Source of the DNA: Lachnospiraceae bacterium
Lineage (GTDB): Bacteria; Bacillota; Clostridia; Lachnospirales; Lachnospiraceae
NCBI GenBank assembly: GCA_021203305.1
Contig: JAJQBK010000026.1
Location: 22,045 to 86,044 of the forward strand
Length of the DNA stretch: 64,000 nt
Direction of reading: 5' to 3'
In this document: piece by piece, positions 44,525 to 53,781 of the stretch
How positions within the stretch are numbered: position 1 is the stretch's first letter
Layout of the letters: each line of letters starts with the position of its first letter
Translations under genes and position numbers: made by a program
Notes under the pieces: model-generated
Told to the model about the DNA's origin: nothing
What the model saw: the letters and a program-made list of their open reading frames with translations, nothing else
The model's database searches: none

Positions 44525-46044
44525 AGCACAATCGCGTTGATTGTCTCAATCAGATCCACAACAGAGGACCGCAGCACCAGCGACACCGGCTCCCCGTCGA
44601 TCACCGCCAGGCAGCTGGTTCCGTCATAACGGTACAGCTGCACCTCCACCTGGGGATAATTCTCATTGTCCAGGTAAGCGATGAAGCTGATCTCCTCCTT
44701 ATCCGAGGGCTCCTCGTCCGTGAAGCTTTCCGCTGTCACAGCGTCCAGCACCTCTGAAAGATTGTCAATGTCAACCTCCACGCGGTAATTTTCAATATCA
44801 TCGTCCTCCTCCAGCTCATCAGCGTTGACCACAACCCCGTCATAATAATAGTAGTAGGTGCGGGTATCCTCTTCCTCGTCATCCTCCGCCTCCACCAGCT
44901 CGGAGTAAATGGTGTAGGTGGTTCCCTCGATGGTAAAGTCCATCTGGTAAATGTCCGCGAAATCAGCGGTCAGCACCTCCGCGTGCCGAAGATCATCATA
45001 GCCGCAGGCAATCAGGTACTCATATCTGGTTTCGGTAAGCTCGTATATGATCTGGGAGTCGTCCACTCTGACATACAGACTGAGCGTTGAGATATCCACC
45101 TCAGCACCCTCCTCGGCGTCCTCAGCTTCAGCAATCTCCTCCTCAGCCTCAGCCAGTTCATCCTGATTGACGCCCACGGTCAGTGTAACAGTACGGGTGA
45201 CTTCCGTCTCCTCTCCATCCTCATCCGTTTCCGTATAGGGATACTCTATGGTAATGGTCAGCACTGGATCATTCATGCCGTAGAGTTCCAGTTCTTCCTC
45301 CGTCGCGTTATAAGTTACGTAATCATACAGCGTAGTGTTTCTGAAGCCTTTCAGATAATCCTCCACACTGGCGGTATCCAGCGGATCATCCGTTCCGGTG
45401 ACAAAATAAAGATCCTCCGCGCAGTAGGTATGGTCGCTTTCCTCTTCATAATAAATGCTGTAATTTTCCGCGCCGGAGAAAGTGATGGAACTGGCCTCGG
45501 AAATACTGTCCAGTGAATCATGCAGGATCATGTCGCTCAGCTCCACATCATAGGAATCCAGAGGGTCCACTGTCGCCAGATACACATTCCCGTCCCCATA
45601 GGAGATATACCGCTCTTCATCCAGAGTGCTGAAGCTCCCGAGCGTGATTTCATAGACCGTCTCATCCTCCAGAGTGACGTTGATCGTACAAACCGGGTCA
45701 TCCAGTCCGTACTGAGAGTAATCCTCCACCTCCTCAATGATGAAATCCGCCTCATATTCCTCGAAAACGCTCAGAAGGCTCTCAATCATGTCAGTACTGG
45801 TAGGGAAGGCTTCATCATCATCATAAATCCACTCCCCCGTCTCCGTATCCTTATGGAACGCCAGGGAATTCTCCTCCGTCTCCCAGGAGAGGGCGGTCAC
45901 TGTCTCCGGGTCAATGGATAAAACAACCTCATTGCTGTTTTTGATCTGCTCCTGCTTTTCATTGTACCGCGATACGGCAAAGGTCACCGCGCACAGCACC
46001 ACCAGGACGCCCAGCAGAATATAAATTCTTTTGGCTCTTTTCAT
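44521..46044 (-). CDS. DUF4340 domain protein, last gene of Gld-type ABC operon
   Basis: A 507-residue, very acidic protein anchored by one N-terminal membrane helix (YILLGVLVVLCAVTFAV, residues ~5-22) with its bulk outside the cytoplasmic membrane. Repeated DUF4340 units are seen, with features such as YGLDDPVCTINVTLEDETVYEITLG and YGMNDPVLTITIEYP. Proteins of this kind follow GldA/F/G-like ABC genes in many bacteria; their role is unknown and probably structural or in export. ATG 46044 follows AAGGAGG and overlaps the GldG-like stop by four bases; a longer frame was trimmed. A MITE-like insertion abuts its stop. Confidence 0.88.
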   Translation of the reverse strand: MKRAKRIYILLGVLVVLCAVTFAVSRYNEKQEQIKNSNEVVLSIDPETVTALSWETEENSLAFHKDTETGEWIYDDDEAFPTSTDMIESLLSVFEEYEADFIIEEVEDYSQYGLDDPVCTINVTLEDETVYEITLGSFSTLDEERYISYGDGNVYLATVDPLDSYDVELSDMILHDSLDSISEASSITFSGAENYSIYYEEESDHTYCAEDLYFVTGTDDPLDTASVEDYLKGFRNTTLYDYVTYNATEEELELYGMNDPVLTITIEYPYTETDEDGEETEVTRTVTLTVGVNQDELAEAEEEIAEAEDAEEGAEVDISTLSLYVRVDDSQIIYELTETRYEYLIACGYDDLRHAEVLTADFADIYQMDFTIEGTTYTIYSELVEAEDDEEEDTRTYYYYYDGVVVNADELEEDDDIENYRVEVDIDNLSEVLDAVTAESFTDEEPSDKEEISFIAYLDNENYPQVEVQLYRYDGTSCLAVIDGEPVSLVLRSSVVDLIETINAIVL

Positions 46045-47495
46045 TTTTGCAGGCTCCTCCTTCTCAGTAAGACGCATACGCCGATGCCCAGGTACACCAG
46101 TGGGAATATGCCGATCATCACAAGCTTCAGCATGGAAGCAGTGGAGTCGCTGATCGTCAGGTAATTATAATCCAGCGACCTGCTGCTGATGGCCAGAGCC
46201 TCGCGCTCACCGATCATATCCGAAATCGCATTCAGAGTAATATCCACATTGGCTCCGGAGGAATAAGAGTTATAAGCATCCTGCAAAAAGCCGGAGGAAG
46301 CAAACCACACGAGCCTTCCGCCATTATTGCTCTCAATGGACACCGCCACCGCGAACGGCCCCTCAATATCGCCGTCCTCCATATCATAGGTTGTCAGGCT
46401 GTAGCCGTCCAGCTTGCTGAAGGCGGACTCCGATGTGGTCAGAAGCTCCGTCACGGTTCCATAAGCATTGGAATCCTCCGACACTGTCAGGCCGGAAGCG
46501 ATGGGCATGACCACATAATAGTTTTCCTCAATCAGCGCGTCTGTAATATCGTCGCTCTGAATATTGGGCAGAAGCAGATAGGGATAATACACATAGTTGG
46601 TCCTCTCCGCCTCGATCACGATGCCCTCCTCCACGGTTACGCCGTAATACTCCAGCAGAGAATTCAGGTTCTCAAAGTCCTCTCCGTCCACAGGACCGGC
46701 GATCACCATCAGATTGCCGCCGTTGTACACCCAGTCAGACAGCATATCCACCTCATCCTCGCTCAGATCGCTCTGAGGCTCATAAATCAGGATGCAGTCC
46801 GCGTCCTCCGGAATCTCATCCACCGTCAGAAGAGACAGGCTCTGGGTCTCAATATTGGATTTTTCAATCTGCTCCGAGAAGGTTTCCGGCAGATCCTCCT
46901 CCCCGTGTCCTTCCAGCACATACATAATGGGCAGCTCATCACTGACCACATAATCGATGGCGGAGGTAATGCAGCCCTCTCCGTCAAAGGACCTGGTCAT
47001 GGACATGCCGTAGTAGCTCAGCTCCTCCTGATAGATATCCGACCAGGCAATGTATCTGCTCTTGTCGCCGCACTCCACCACCAGGCTGTTGTTGGTCACG
47101 GTCTCATCCGTGTACTGTGCGGCAAAGGTGGGATAAACGTCCGGATTTCTCTTGACCACCGTCACATGATCGGACAGGCTGTCATATTTATCCAGCAGAT
47201 TCTGCAGGATGGAATTTTCCTCACCGGACTGGACGATCCAGTAAATCGTCACATCCTCCTCCAGATTATTTAACACTACCTTCGTGTTGCTGGTCACGGA
47301 ATACAGCTGGGCGGAGCTGATATCCAGCTGCGTCCAGGTGGAGGGCAGCGTTGTCGCCAGCACATTCACCACCACCAGCACCGCCAGCACAATGGCGGAA
47401 ATAATCAGGGAATAGCTGCCCCCCTGAAAGGCAAGCCGGTTCATGGCGTTTTTATTATCTCTGACTTCCTTTTTTTCCTCACGCGGCGCACTCAT
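46041..47495 (-). CDS. GldG-family ABC transporter auxiliary protein
   Basis: A 484-residue protein with an N-terminal membrane helix (SLIISAIVLAVLVVVNVLA, ~30-48), a large extracytoplasmic ABC_transp_aux domain (VTIYWIVQSGEENSILQNLLDKY, YVLEGHGEEDLPETF, CILIYEPQSDLSEDEVDMLSDWV) and a C-terminal helix (VMIGIFPLVYLGIGVCVLL) before an arginine-rich end. It is the standard partner of GldA and GldF. ATG 47495 follows GAGGAGG, and the upstream gene's stop overlaps it (TGATG). In Bacteroidetes such genes support gliding and secretion; in Clostridia their cargo is unknown. Confidence 0.9.
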   Translation of the reverse strand: MSAPREEKKEVRDNKNAMNRLAFQGGSYSLIISAIVLAVLVVVNVLATTLPSTWTQLDISSAQLYSVTSNTKVVLNNLEEDVTIYWIVQSGEENSILQNLLDKYDSLSDHVTVVKRNPDVYPTFAAQYTDETVTNNSLVVECGDKSRYIAWSDIYQEELSYYGMSMTRSFDGEGCITSAIDYVVSDELPIMYVLEGHGEEDLPETFSEQIEKSNIETQSLSLLTVDEIPEDADCILIYEPQSDLSEDEVDMLSDWVYNGGNLMVIAGPVDGEDFENLNSLLEYYGVTVEEGIVIEAERTNYVYYPYLLLPNIQSDDITDALIEENYYVVMPIASGLTVSEDSNAYGTVTELLTTSESAFSKLDGYSLTTYDMEDGDIEGPFAVAVSIESNNGGRLVWFASSGFLQDAYNSYSSGANVDITLNAISDMIGEREALAISSRSLDYNYLTISDSTASMLKLVMIGIFPLVYLGIGVCVLLRRRSLQK

Positions 47496-48358
47496 CAGTT
47501 ATACCTCCTCTTCTCAAGGGACTGTACAGATAAGAACAGAAAGAAAATGATCACTGTGATGTAATATACGATGGCGGTAATGTCAAAAACGCCGTCCACA
47601 AAAACGTAAAACCTCTCAAACAGTGACAGTTCTGTCATAATCTTTGGCACCAGGCTCTCGTACATCTCGCTGTTGATCAGGTAAGTGGCAGTAATGACAG
47701 CGAGCAAAGCCAGGCCAATCCCGTAGGCCAGATTCTCATTTTTCGTCAGATAATTGATCAGAAAGGCAATCAGCGCCGCCACCACGCAAAGCACAATGGC
47801 GCTTCCCAGGGCCGTGGAGGACACATATTCCGCAATGGTCACACTGTAATAATTAAATAAAATCACCGCCACGCCGATACCGGCCGCGAAGCCCTGATTC
47901 TCCGTCAGAGAGGAAATAAACACGCCCACCGCGATCAGCGCCGCGCCCATCATAAAGAACGCGAACAGGGAGCCGTAGGAGGTAGGCAGATAAACATCCC
48001 CGTACTGCGCAAAAATCAACGGATAAACTCCGACAATGCACAGCGGGATGACAAACACCACCAGAAGCGCCAGATACTTCCCGACGACAACCTGCGTCGT
48101 GGTCACAGGCAGCGCGTACAGCAGCTGATCCGTTTTTTGTTTTTTCTCCTCGGCGATACTCCTCATGGTCAGGATCGGTACGATCAGCACCAGCACGATG
48201 CAGCCCAGACCCAGCACATACTCAAAGTTGCTTATGGTCTGATTGATATTGTAAATCATGGAGCAGACGCCGGTAACCACCAGCAGAAAGGCTCCGAAAA
48301 AATACGCCGTAAAAGAATGAAAATAGCTTCTCAACTCATGTTTTAAAATGGCAGTCAT
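47495..48358 (-). CDS. ABC-2 type permease (GldF-like)
   Basis: A 287-residue membrane protein with six hydrophobic segments, the permease of the Gld-type ABC complex. The cytoplasmic loop after helix 2 has the conserved EEKKQKTDQLLYALPVTTTQVVVGKY that contacts the ATPase. It overlaps the ATPase gene by four bases and the GldG-like gene by one base, so the set is translationally coupled. Confidence 0.92.
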   Translation of the reverse strand: MTAILKHELRSYFHSFTAYFFGAFLLVVTGVCSMIYNINQTISNFEYVLGLGCIVLVLIVPILTMRSIAEEKKQKTDQLLYALPVTTTQVVVGKYLALLVVFVIPLCIVGVYPLIFAQYGDVYLPTSYGSLFAFFMMGAALIAVGVFISSLTENQGFAAGIGVAVILFNYYSVTIAEYVSSTALGSAIVLCVVAALIAFLINYLTKNENLAYGIGLALLAVITATYLINSEMYESLVPKIMTELSLFERFYVFVDGVFDITAIVYYITVIIFFLFLSVQSLEKRRYN

Positions 48359-49437
48359 TCGCCGATACCCTCCTTTTCTCCGGATTCTGTTTCCCCTGCG
48401 GCTGCATCCTCGCCCAGCGCTTTCCGGGCAATTTTCAGGGCCGCCTCTTTATTGGCATTCTCCCCGTTTTCCTTTACGGTTCCGGACTCCTGATCCTCCG
48501 CCGTTTCCTCCGTCAGTTCAATAAACACATCCTCCAGATTGGCCTGCTTTAAGGACATCTCCAGCAGCACTGTATCCTGTTTTGCGAACGCGGTGAACAC
48601 CGCCCGGGACATATCATAGATATTCTTCCGGTCTGTTTTAATGTGCGCGGTTGTATACTGTTCCTCCTTTTCTGAGAACGTCAGCTCCGTCACGTGAGAA
48701 ACCTTTCTCATAATTTCTCTGACAGTCTTCTGATCCGCGTCCGCGGTGATGGTGATCTCGTTGGGCGTCAGCAGCTGACTGGTCAGCTTCTCCGGCTCCC
48801 CGAAGGCCACCAGCTTACCATGGGCGATAATCATAATCTCGTCACAGATGGTCTGCACCTCCGACAGAATGTGAGAGCTTAAAATCACCGTATGGTGCTG
48901 TCCCAGCTCTTTGATCAGATCGCGGATCTCAATGATCTGGATGGGGTCCAGGCCTACCGTCGGCTCATCCAGAATAATCACCTTCGGATTGCCAAGCAGC
49001 GCCTGCGCGATTCCCACACGCTGTTTATAGCCCTTGGAAAGGGCTGATATCCTGCGGTTTCTCATCTCCGTGATCTTTGTCTGCTCCATGACCTCTTCGA
49101 TCTGCTCTTTTAACTCAGCGCCTTTGATCCCCTTGGCCTGCCCCACAAATTTCAGATATTCCGCCGGGGTCTCATTTAAGTATAAGGGCGGCTGCTCCGG
49201 AAGATAACCGATCAGCCGTTTCGCCTGATCCGGCTCCTCAAAAATATCGTATCCCTCAATTTTGACCGTACCCGCGGTTGCGGACAAACAGCCGGTCATG
49301 ATATTCATCGTGGTTGTTTTCCCGGCGCCGTTTGGTCCAAGGAAGCCGTAAACATGCCCTTCATCTATCTCAAATGAAAGATCGCTGACGGCGGTAAAGT
49401 CACCATACATTTTTGTCAGATGTTCAACCGTTATCAT
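48355..49437 (-). CDS. ABC transporter ATP-binding protein (GldA-like)
   Basis: A 360-residue ATPase, first gene of the four-gene operon. It has Walker A GPNGAGKTTT (residues ~35-44), Q loop, signature LSKGYKQRVGIAQALLG and Walker B VIILDEPTVGLDP, then the switch histidine in ILSSHILSEV. The C-terminal ~130 residues are an accessory domain with a low-complexity, acidic, alanine-rich end (EDAAAGETESGEKEGIGE) unlike the ATPase core. ATG 49437 follows AGGAGGA. The operon is preceded by a 16-base palindrome at 49543-49558. Confidence 0.93.
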   Translation of the reverse strand: MITVEHLTKMYGDFTAVSDLSFEIDEGHVYGFLGPNGAGKTTTMNIMTGCLSATAGTVKIEGYDIFEEPDQAKRLIGYLPEQPPLYLNETPAEYLKFVGQAKGIKGAELKEQIEEVMEQTKITEMRNRRISALSKGYKQRVGIAQALLGNPKVIILDEPTVGLDPIQIIEIRDLIKELGQHHTVILSSHILSEVQTICDEIMIIAHGKLVAFGEPEKLTSQLLTPNEITITADADQKTVREIMRKVSHVTELTFSEKEEQYTTAHIKTDRKNIYDMSRAVFTAFAKQDTVLLEMSLKQANLEDVFIELTEETAEDQESGTVKENGENANKEAALKIARKALGEDAAAGETESGEKEGIGE

Positions 49438-49867
49438 AAATATCCTCCTGCTTTAATCTGTCTGGCAGACGCATCTTCACTGCCTCCGATGAGGATCTGC
49501 CTCAAAAACGTTCGCATGCTATTGTAGTAGGAAACAGTGAAAAGAAGCTGAAGCTTCTGTGAAAAAAGAGTGAACATAATGTATACGCCGACACGCAAAA
49601 GCCCCTCGGCTTATCTCCGTCAGGAGTTCGCCGAAGGGCTTTTGTTTCACATACATCCTTAAAGGCATGGCGCCGTTGTTTTTTGTCGGGAGTCACAGAC
49701 AGTGCGCGCCTGCCTGCGCTCCCTTTTCTTTTCCTGAAACAGCTATGAGTATATCCCGGATTTGTGTTCAAACTGTGGCAATAAAATGAAAAGAAAGAAA
49801 AGAGTTCCAAAATACCTTAGACCCGAATCCGGTCCCCGCTGCCGCGAAATCACAGAAGCGGCCAGTC
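49438..49867. other. Intergenic region upstream of the Gld-type operon
   Basis: Holds a 16-base palindrome AGAAGCT-GA-AGCTTCT (49543-49558). Also present is a stem-loop CAAAAGCCCCTCGGC (49596-49610)/GCCGAAGGGCTTTTG (49630-49644) with one mismatch, suited to end GH3 transcription on the minus strand. No gene is evident; a plus-strand CxxC stretch near 49760 is noted as rejected. Confidence 0.65.
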
Positions 49868-52018
49868 TCACCCTCCGCAGTAAAATGTCCTGTGCACAGG
49901 CTCCTCTCCCAGCAGCTCCCTGCTCCTTTCATCCGGCTGGGAGCCTCCCAGAAACAGCGTATATTCGCCCGGGTACAGCACCTGCTTTCCATCCTTCCCC
50001 ACGCTGAAAACTCTTTTCGCCGGAATATGAAGCGTAACGCGCTTTTTCTCTCCCGGCTTCAGCGTGACCTTCCGGAAAGCGATCAGCTTATGATTGGGCT
50101 TTTCAAAGGCCTCTCCCTCGTAACGCAGATAGCATTCCGCAATCTCCGCGCCTGTCATCTCCCCGGTATTCTGCACAGTTACCCTCACCTTCAGCTCCTT
50201 TACTGTCTGATGAAAAAGAACCTGCTGGCTTGAGCCGTCCTCATTTACAAAGAACAGCTCCGGCTCTTCATAAGCGAAACGCGTATAGGACAGACCATAG
50301 CCGAAGGGATACCAGGACTTCTGCTCGAGATACCTGTAGGTACGGCCCTGCATGCTATAATCCGTAAACTCCGGCAGTCTCTGATCCTCATAATAAAAGG
50401 TGACTGGCAGCTTCCCGCTGGGATTTGCTTTCCCAAACAAAATCCGCGCCAGGGCCTCCCCGCCCCGCTCCCCGGAATACCAGCTCTGTATAATGGCACC
50501 GGCCTGTTTTTCATACATACTCAGATCCAGGCTGCTGCCACTGTTGATCACCAGAACCACCGGCTTTCCCACGCTGAGAATCTTCTGAATTAAAACGCGC
50601 TGGCACTCCGGCAAAAGAAGAGTAGTCTTGTCGCCCGCGGCGTACGGATTGCCTGTATCTCCCTGCTCACCCTCCATGGTGCCGTCCAGTCCCACGCACA
50701 AAATCACCACATCGCTGTTTTGGGCCACGGCCACTGCCTCGCTGTAAAAACGATCCCGCCTGGACAGCTTCTCCTTCGGCCCACAGAATACACTGCATCC
50801 CTTGCTGTACAAAACTCTGATTTTCTCTCCCGCCAGCTTCCGGATCCCGTCCAGATTGGTGACCCACTGATCGGATTCCCCGTTATAATTGCCATACAGG
50901 GCAGGGACGCTGTAAGCGTTGGGGCCGATGACGCCAATGGTCTTCAGCTTTTCCTTATTTAAAGGCAGAAGCCCGTCATTTTTCAGAAGCACCATGGACT
51001 TTTCAGCCGCCTTCAGCGCCATGCGTACGTGCTTTTTCTTATGCACCTCCGTGTAGGGAATCCGGTTGTACTCGCAGTCCGGGTCAAACAGGCCAAGCTT
51101 ATACCGGGTGGTAAACACACGGACGGCGGACCGGCGAATCTCCTCCTCCGTGATCAGCCCCTGCGCCAGCCCCTCCAGCAGCCTCTCATAAGTGCAGCCG
51201 CAGTTTAAATCGCAGCCCATGCGCACCGCCAGGGACGCGGACTGGGCGCCATTCTCCGTCACATGATGATGCTCATGGAAATCCCGCACCGCCCAGCAGT
51301 CGCTGACCACATGGCCGGTAAAGCCCCACTCCTTTCTCAGGATATCCACCAGCAACGTTTCACTGCCGCAGCAGGGCTCCCCGTTGGTCCGGTTATAGGC
51401 TCCCATCACCGCCTCCACATGGGCGTCCTTCACCAGCGCCTCAAATGCCGGCAGATAAGTCTCCCGCAGATCCTTTGGCGAAACCCGAGCGTCAAACTCG
51501 TGGCGCAGCGCCTCCGGCCCGGAGTGAGCTGCGAAATGCTTGGCGCAGGCGGCAGTCTTTAAATACTCGCCGTCCCCCTGCAGGCCCTCCACAAAGGCCT
51601 TGCCGCACTCCTCCGTCAAAACCGGGTCCTCCCCGTAGGTCTCCTGCCCCCGGCCCCAGCGGGGATCCCGGAAAATATTGATATTCGGTGACCAGAAGGT
51701 CAGTCCCTTGTAAATATCCCGGTCACCCTGGGCCACAGCCGCGTTATATTTTGCCCGGCCCTCCACGGCGATCACCTCCGCCTCCTTTTTCAGGAAATCC
51801 GGATCAAAGGCCGCCGCCATCCCGATGGCCTGGGGAAACACCGTGGCAATCCCCGCTCTGGCCACCCCGTGCAGCGCCTCACTCCACCAGTTATAGGCCG
51901 GAATCCCCAGCCGCTCGATGGCCGGCGCGGAGTGCAGAAGCTGGCTGGCCGCCTCCTCCACCGTCATCTTCTCCACCAGCGTCTGCGCCTGTTTTACAAA
52001 ATCTTCCTGTGTTTTCAA
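49868..52018 (-). CDS. Glycoside hydrolase family 3 (beta-xylosidase/beta-glucosidase-type)
   Basis: A 716-residue GH3 enzyme with the (alpha/beta)8 domain, alpha/beta sandwich and fibronectin III-like end. Seen are YNWWSEALHGVAR, FWSPNINIFRDPRWGRGQETYGEDP, KHFAAHSGPE, and the nucleophile D240 in VVSDCWAVRDF. The NWWSEALHG and SDCWA motifs are closer to beta-xylosidase/alpha-arabinofuranosidase-type GH3 than to classic beta-glucosidases, though substrate remains open. No signal peptide, so it acts on imported oligosaccharides. It is divergent from htrA and monocistronic. With GH115 and the CE6-like esterase it makes a coherent set for xylan oligosaccharides. Confidence 0.93.
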   Translation of the reverse strand: MKTQEDFVKQAQTLVEKMTVEEAASQLLHSAPAIERLGIPAYNWWSEALHGVARAGIATVFPQAIGMAAAFDPDFLKKEAEVIAVEGRAKYNAAVAQGDRDIYKGLTFWSPNINIFRDPRWGRGQETYGEDPVLTEECGKAFVEGLQGDGEYLKTAACAKHFAAHSGPEALRHEFDARVSPKDLRETYLPAFEALVKDAHVEAVMGAYNRTNGEPCCGSETLLVDILRKEWGFTGHVVSDCWAVRDFHEHHHVTENGAQSASLAVRMGCDLNCGCTYERLLEGLAQGLITEEEIRRSAVRVFTTRYKLGLFDPDCEYNRIPYTEVHKKKHVRMALKAAEKSMVLLKNDGLLPLNKEKLKTIGVIGPNAYSVPALYGNYNGESDQWVTNLDGIRKLAGEKIRVLYSKGCSVFCGPKEKLSRRDRFYSEAVAVAQNSDVVILCVGLDGTMEGEQGDTGNPYAAGDKTTLLLPECQRVLIQKILSVGKPVVLVINSGSSLDLSMYEKQAGAIIQSWYSGERGGEALARILFGKANPSGKLPVTFYYEDQRLPEFTDYSMQGRTYRYLEQKSWYPFGYGLSYTRFAYEEPELFFVNEDGSSQQVLFHQTVKELKVRVTVQNTGEMTGAEIAECYLRYEGEAFEKPNHKLIAFRKVTLKPGEKKRVTLHIPAKRVFSVGKDGKQVLYPGEYTLFLGGSQPDERSRELLGEEPVHRTFYCGG

Positions 52019-52383
52019 AGCTTTACCCTCCCACGGTGCCGTGCTGACCGGCCTTTTTATTCTGAAAATCTTTTTCTGTTTAGTCTGTGCATATCCGATG
52101 AAATTTATCAGGAATGTCTGTGAAAAAAATTCCCTTCCGTTCTGTTTTCGCCATTATACCTTTGGACTGAAAATGTTACAATATAATAATCACCAAATTT
52201 CCCATAGAAGCAAATCACGCGCCAAAGCCAAAATTTACAAACGGATTACGTTTTTCACAAATTCTTAACGGGTTTTCACCAAAACGCCACAGGATTGCCA
52301 AAATTCATTCACAAGCCGATGGCAGAATGTAGTCATCCGAAAGGGATATGACAATTCCATCAATGAGAAAGGGGATCGATATT
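52019..52383. other. Divergent promoter region of GH3 and htrA
   Basis: AT-rich, with two direct TTTTCAC motifs (near 52252 and 52273) in the sequence leading to htrA. No coding sequence is recognised. The motifs might bind a stress regulator, but this is not established. Confidence 0.5.
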
Positions 52384-53772
52384 ATGTATGATAACAATAT
52401 AAATGAATGGAACAATCAATATGGATATACGCAGCCGGAAAACGGGCAGGAAAACAAACAGACGAAGAAGCAAAAAAGAGGCCGTTCGGGAGCCGCAAAG
52501 ACAGTTGCGCTGGCCCTTTGCTGTGCGCTTGTCGGCGGAGCGGCTGGCGCGGGAGCCACACTGGCAGTCAGCAACGCTTCCGCTGAGACGGACACCACAA
52601 CTATCCTGACAAGCTCCAGGGAAACGACAGAAGTATCTGTGGAGCTGGTTTCCTCATCCGGCGAGGAGATGACAGCGGCCGAGGTGTACGCCGCAAACGT
52701 GAACGCTACCGTTGGTATTACCACAAGCATTACCACCAATTATTTCGGGTACACGACTACATCGGCGGCCTCCGGCTCCGGCTTCATTATTTCTTCAGAC
52801 GGATATATCCTGACGTGCTATCATGTGATAGAGGACTCTGACACAATTACCGTCAGTACCTATGATGGATCATCCTACGGCGCGGAGCTGATCGGATATG
52901 ACGAGGATAATGATCTGGCTGTTCTGAAAATAGAAGCGTCTGATTTGCAGGCTGTGGTGCTGGGCAACTCCGATGATCTGAACATCGGGGATGGGGTTGT
53001 GGCCATCGGCAATCCTCTTGGGGAGCTGACCTTCTCCCTGACATACGGGGTGGTAAGCGCTCTGGACCGGGAAATCACCCTGTCCACCGGTCTTACCATG
53101 AACCTGATCCAGACGGACTGTGCCATTAACTCCGGGAATTCCGGCGGCGCGTTATTCAACATGTATGGCGAAGTGGTGGGGATTGTGAACGCGAAGTATT
53201 CCAGCAGTTCTTCCTCCAGCGCCTCCATAGACAATATCGGTTTTGCCATTCCGATCAGCCAGGTGGTGGATATTGTGACAAGCATCATCGAGACCGGTAC
53301 TGTTGAAAGCCCGTACATCGGTGTGACTATCACAGATATCACTACCACGGCAGCCGCGAATACCGGCCTGACGGAAGGCGCTGTGGTATACTCCGTTACA
53401 GAGGACAGCCCGGCGGAAGAAGCCGGTCTGCAGGCCGGTGATGTGATCACCAAAGCCAATGATACCGAAATTACCTGTAGCGATGATCTGGTAACTTTTG
53501 TCTCCAAATCATCGGTTGGGGATGAAATCCTTCTGACAGTGAACCGGAACGGGGAAACCCTGAAGATTACCGTTACCGTTGGCGTTCAGGTAGAATCAGC
53601 CCTCCCGGAGGTTGAGAATACCGGCAGCGAGGACAGTTCCCAGGGTAATGACGGTTCTCAGGGTCAGGGCGGGCCCAACGGCAACGGAGGCATGAACCCC
53701 TTCGGAGGCAGCGGCCCCAACGGAAATAATAATTCCCAATCCGGCGGGCAGTCTTCCGACAACCCATTATAA
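52384..53772 (+). CDS. htrA: HtrA/DegP-family serine protease, membrane-anchored
   Basis: A 462-residue envelope quality-control protease. After a basic, glutamine-rich cytoplasmic start comes one membrane helix (VALALCCALVGGAAGAGATLAV, ~36-57). The trypsin-like domain follows with the triad H147 (LTCYHVIE), D177 (DNDLAVLK) and S253 (NSGNSGGAL). A PDZ domain (~300-390, GVTITDITTTAAANTGLTEGAVVY...AGLQAGDVI) comes next, and then a glycine-, asparagine- and serine-rich tail of ~50 residues. The ATG at 52384 follows AAAGGGG; an earlier in-frame start has no site. Its 3' end is nine bases from the convergent GH78 stop. Confidence 0.94.
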   Translation: MYDNNINEWNNQYGYTQPENGQENKQTKKQKRGRSGAAKTVALALCCALVGGAAGAGATLAVSNASAETDTTTILTSSRETTEVSVELVSSSGEEMTAAEVYAANVNATVGITTSITTNYFGYTTTSAASGSGFIISSDGYILTCYHVIEDSDTITVSTYDGSSYGAELIGYDEDNDLAVLKIEASDLQAVVLGNSDDLNIGDGVVAIGNPLGELTFSLTYGVVSALDREITLSTGLTMNLIQTDCAINSGNSGGALFNMYGEVVGIVNAKYSSSSSSSASIDNIGFAIPISQVVDIVTSIIETGTVESPYIGVTITDITTTAAANTGLTEGAVVYSVTEDSPAEEAGLQAGDVITKANDTEITCSDDLVTFVSKSSVGDEILLTVNRNGETLKITVTVGVQVESALPEVENTGSEDSSQGNDGSQGQGGPNGNGGMNPFGGSGPNGNNNSQSGGQSSDNPL

Positions 53773-53781
53773 GCATTGATA

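Noticed and set aside
49720..49867. Plus-strand CSNCGNKMKRKKR zinc-ribbon-like stretch
   Set aside because: Only one CxxC pair, no start or continuation; it runs into GH3 in antisense. Possibly a scrap, but not supportable.
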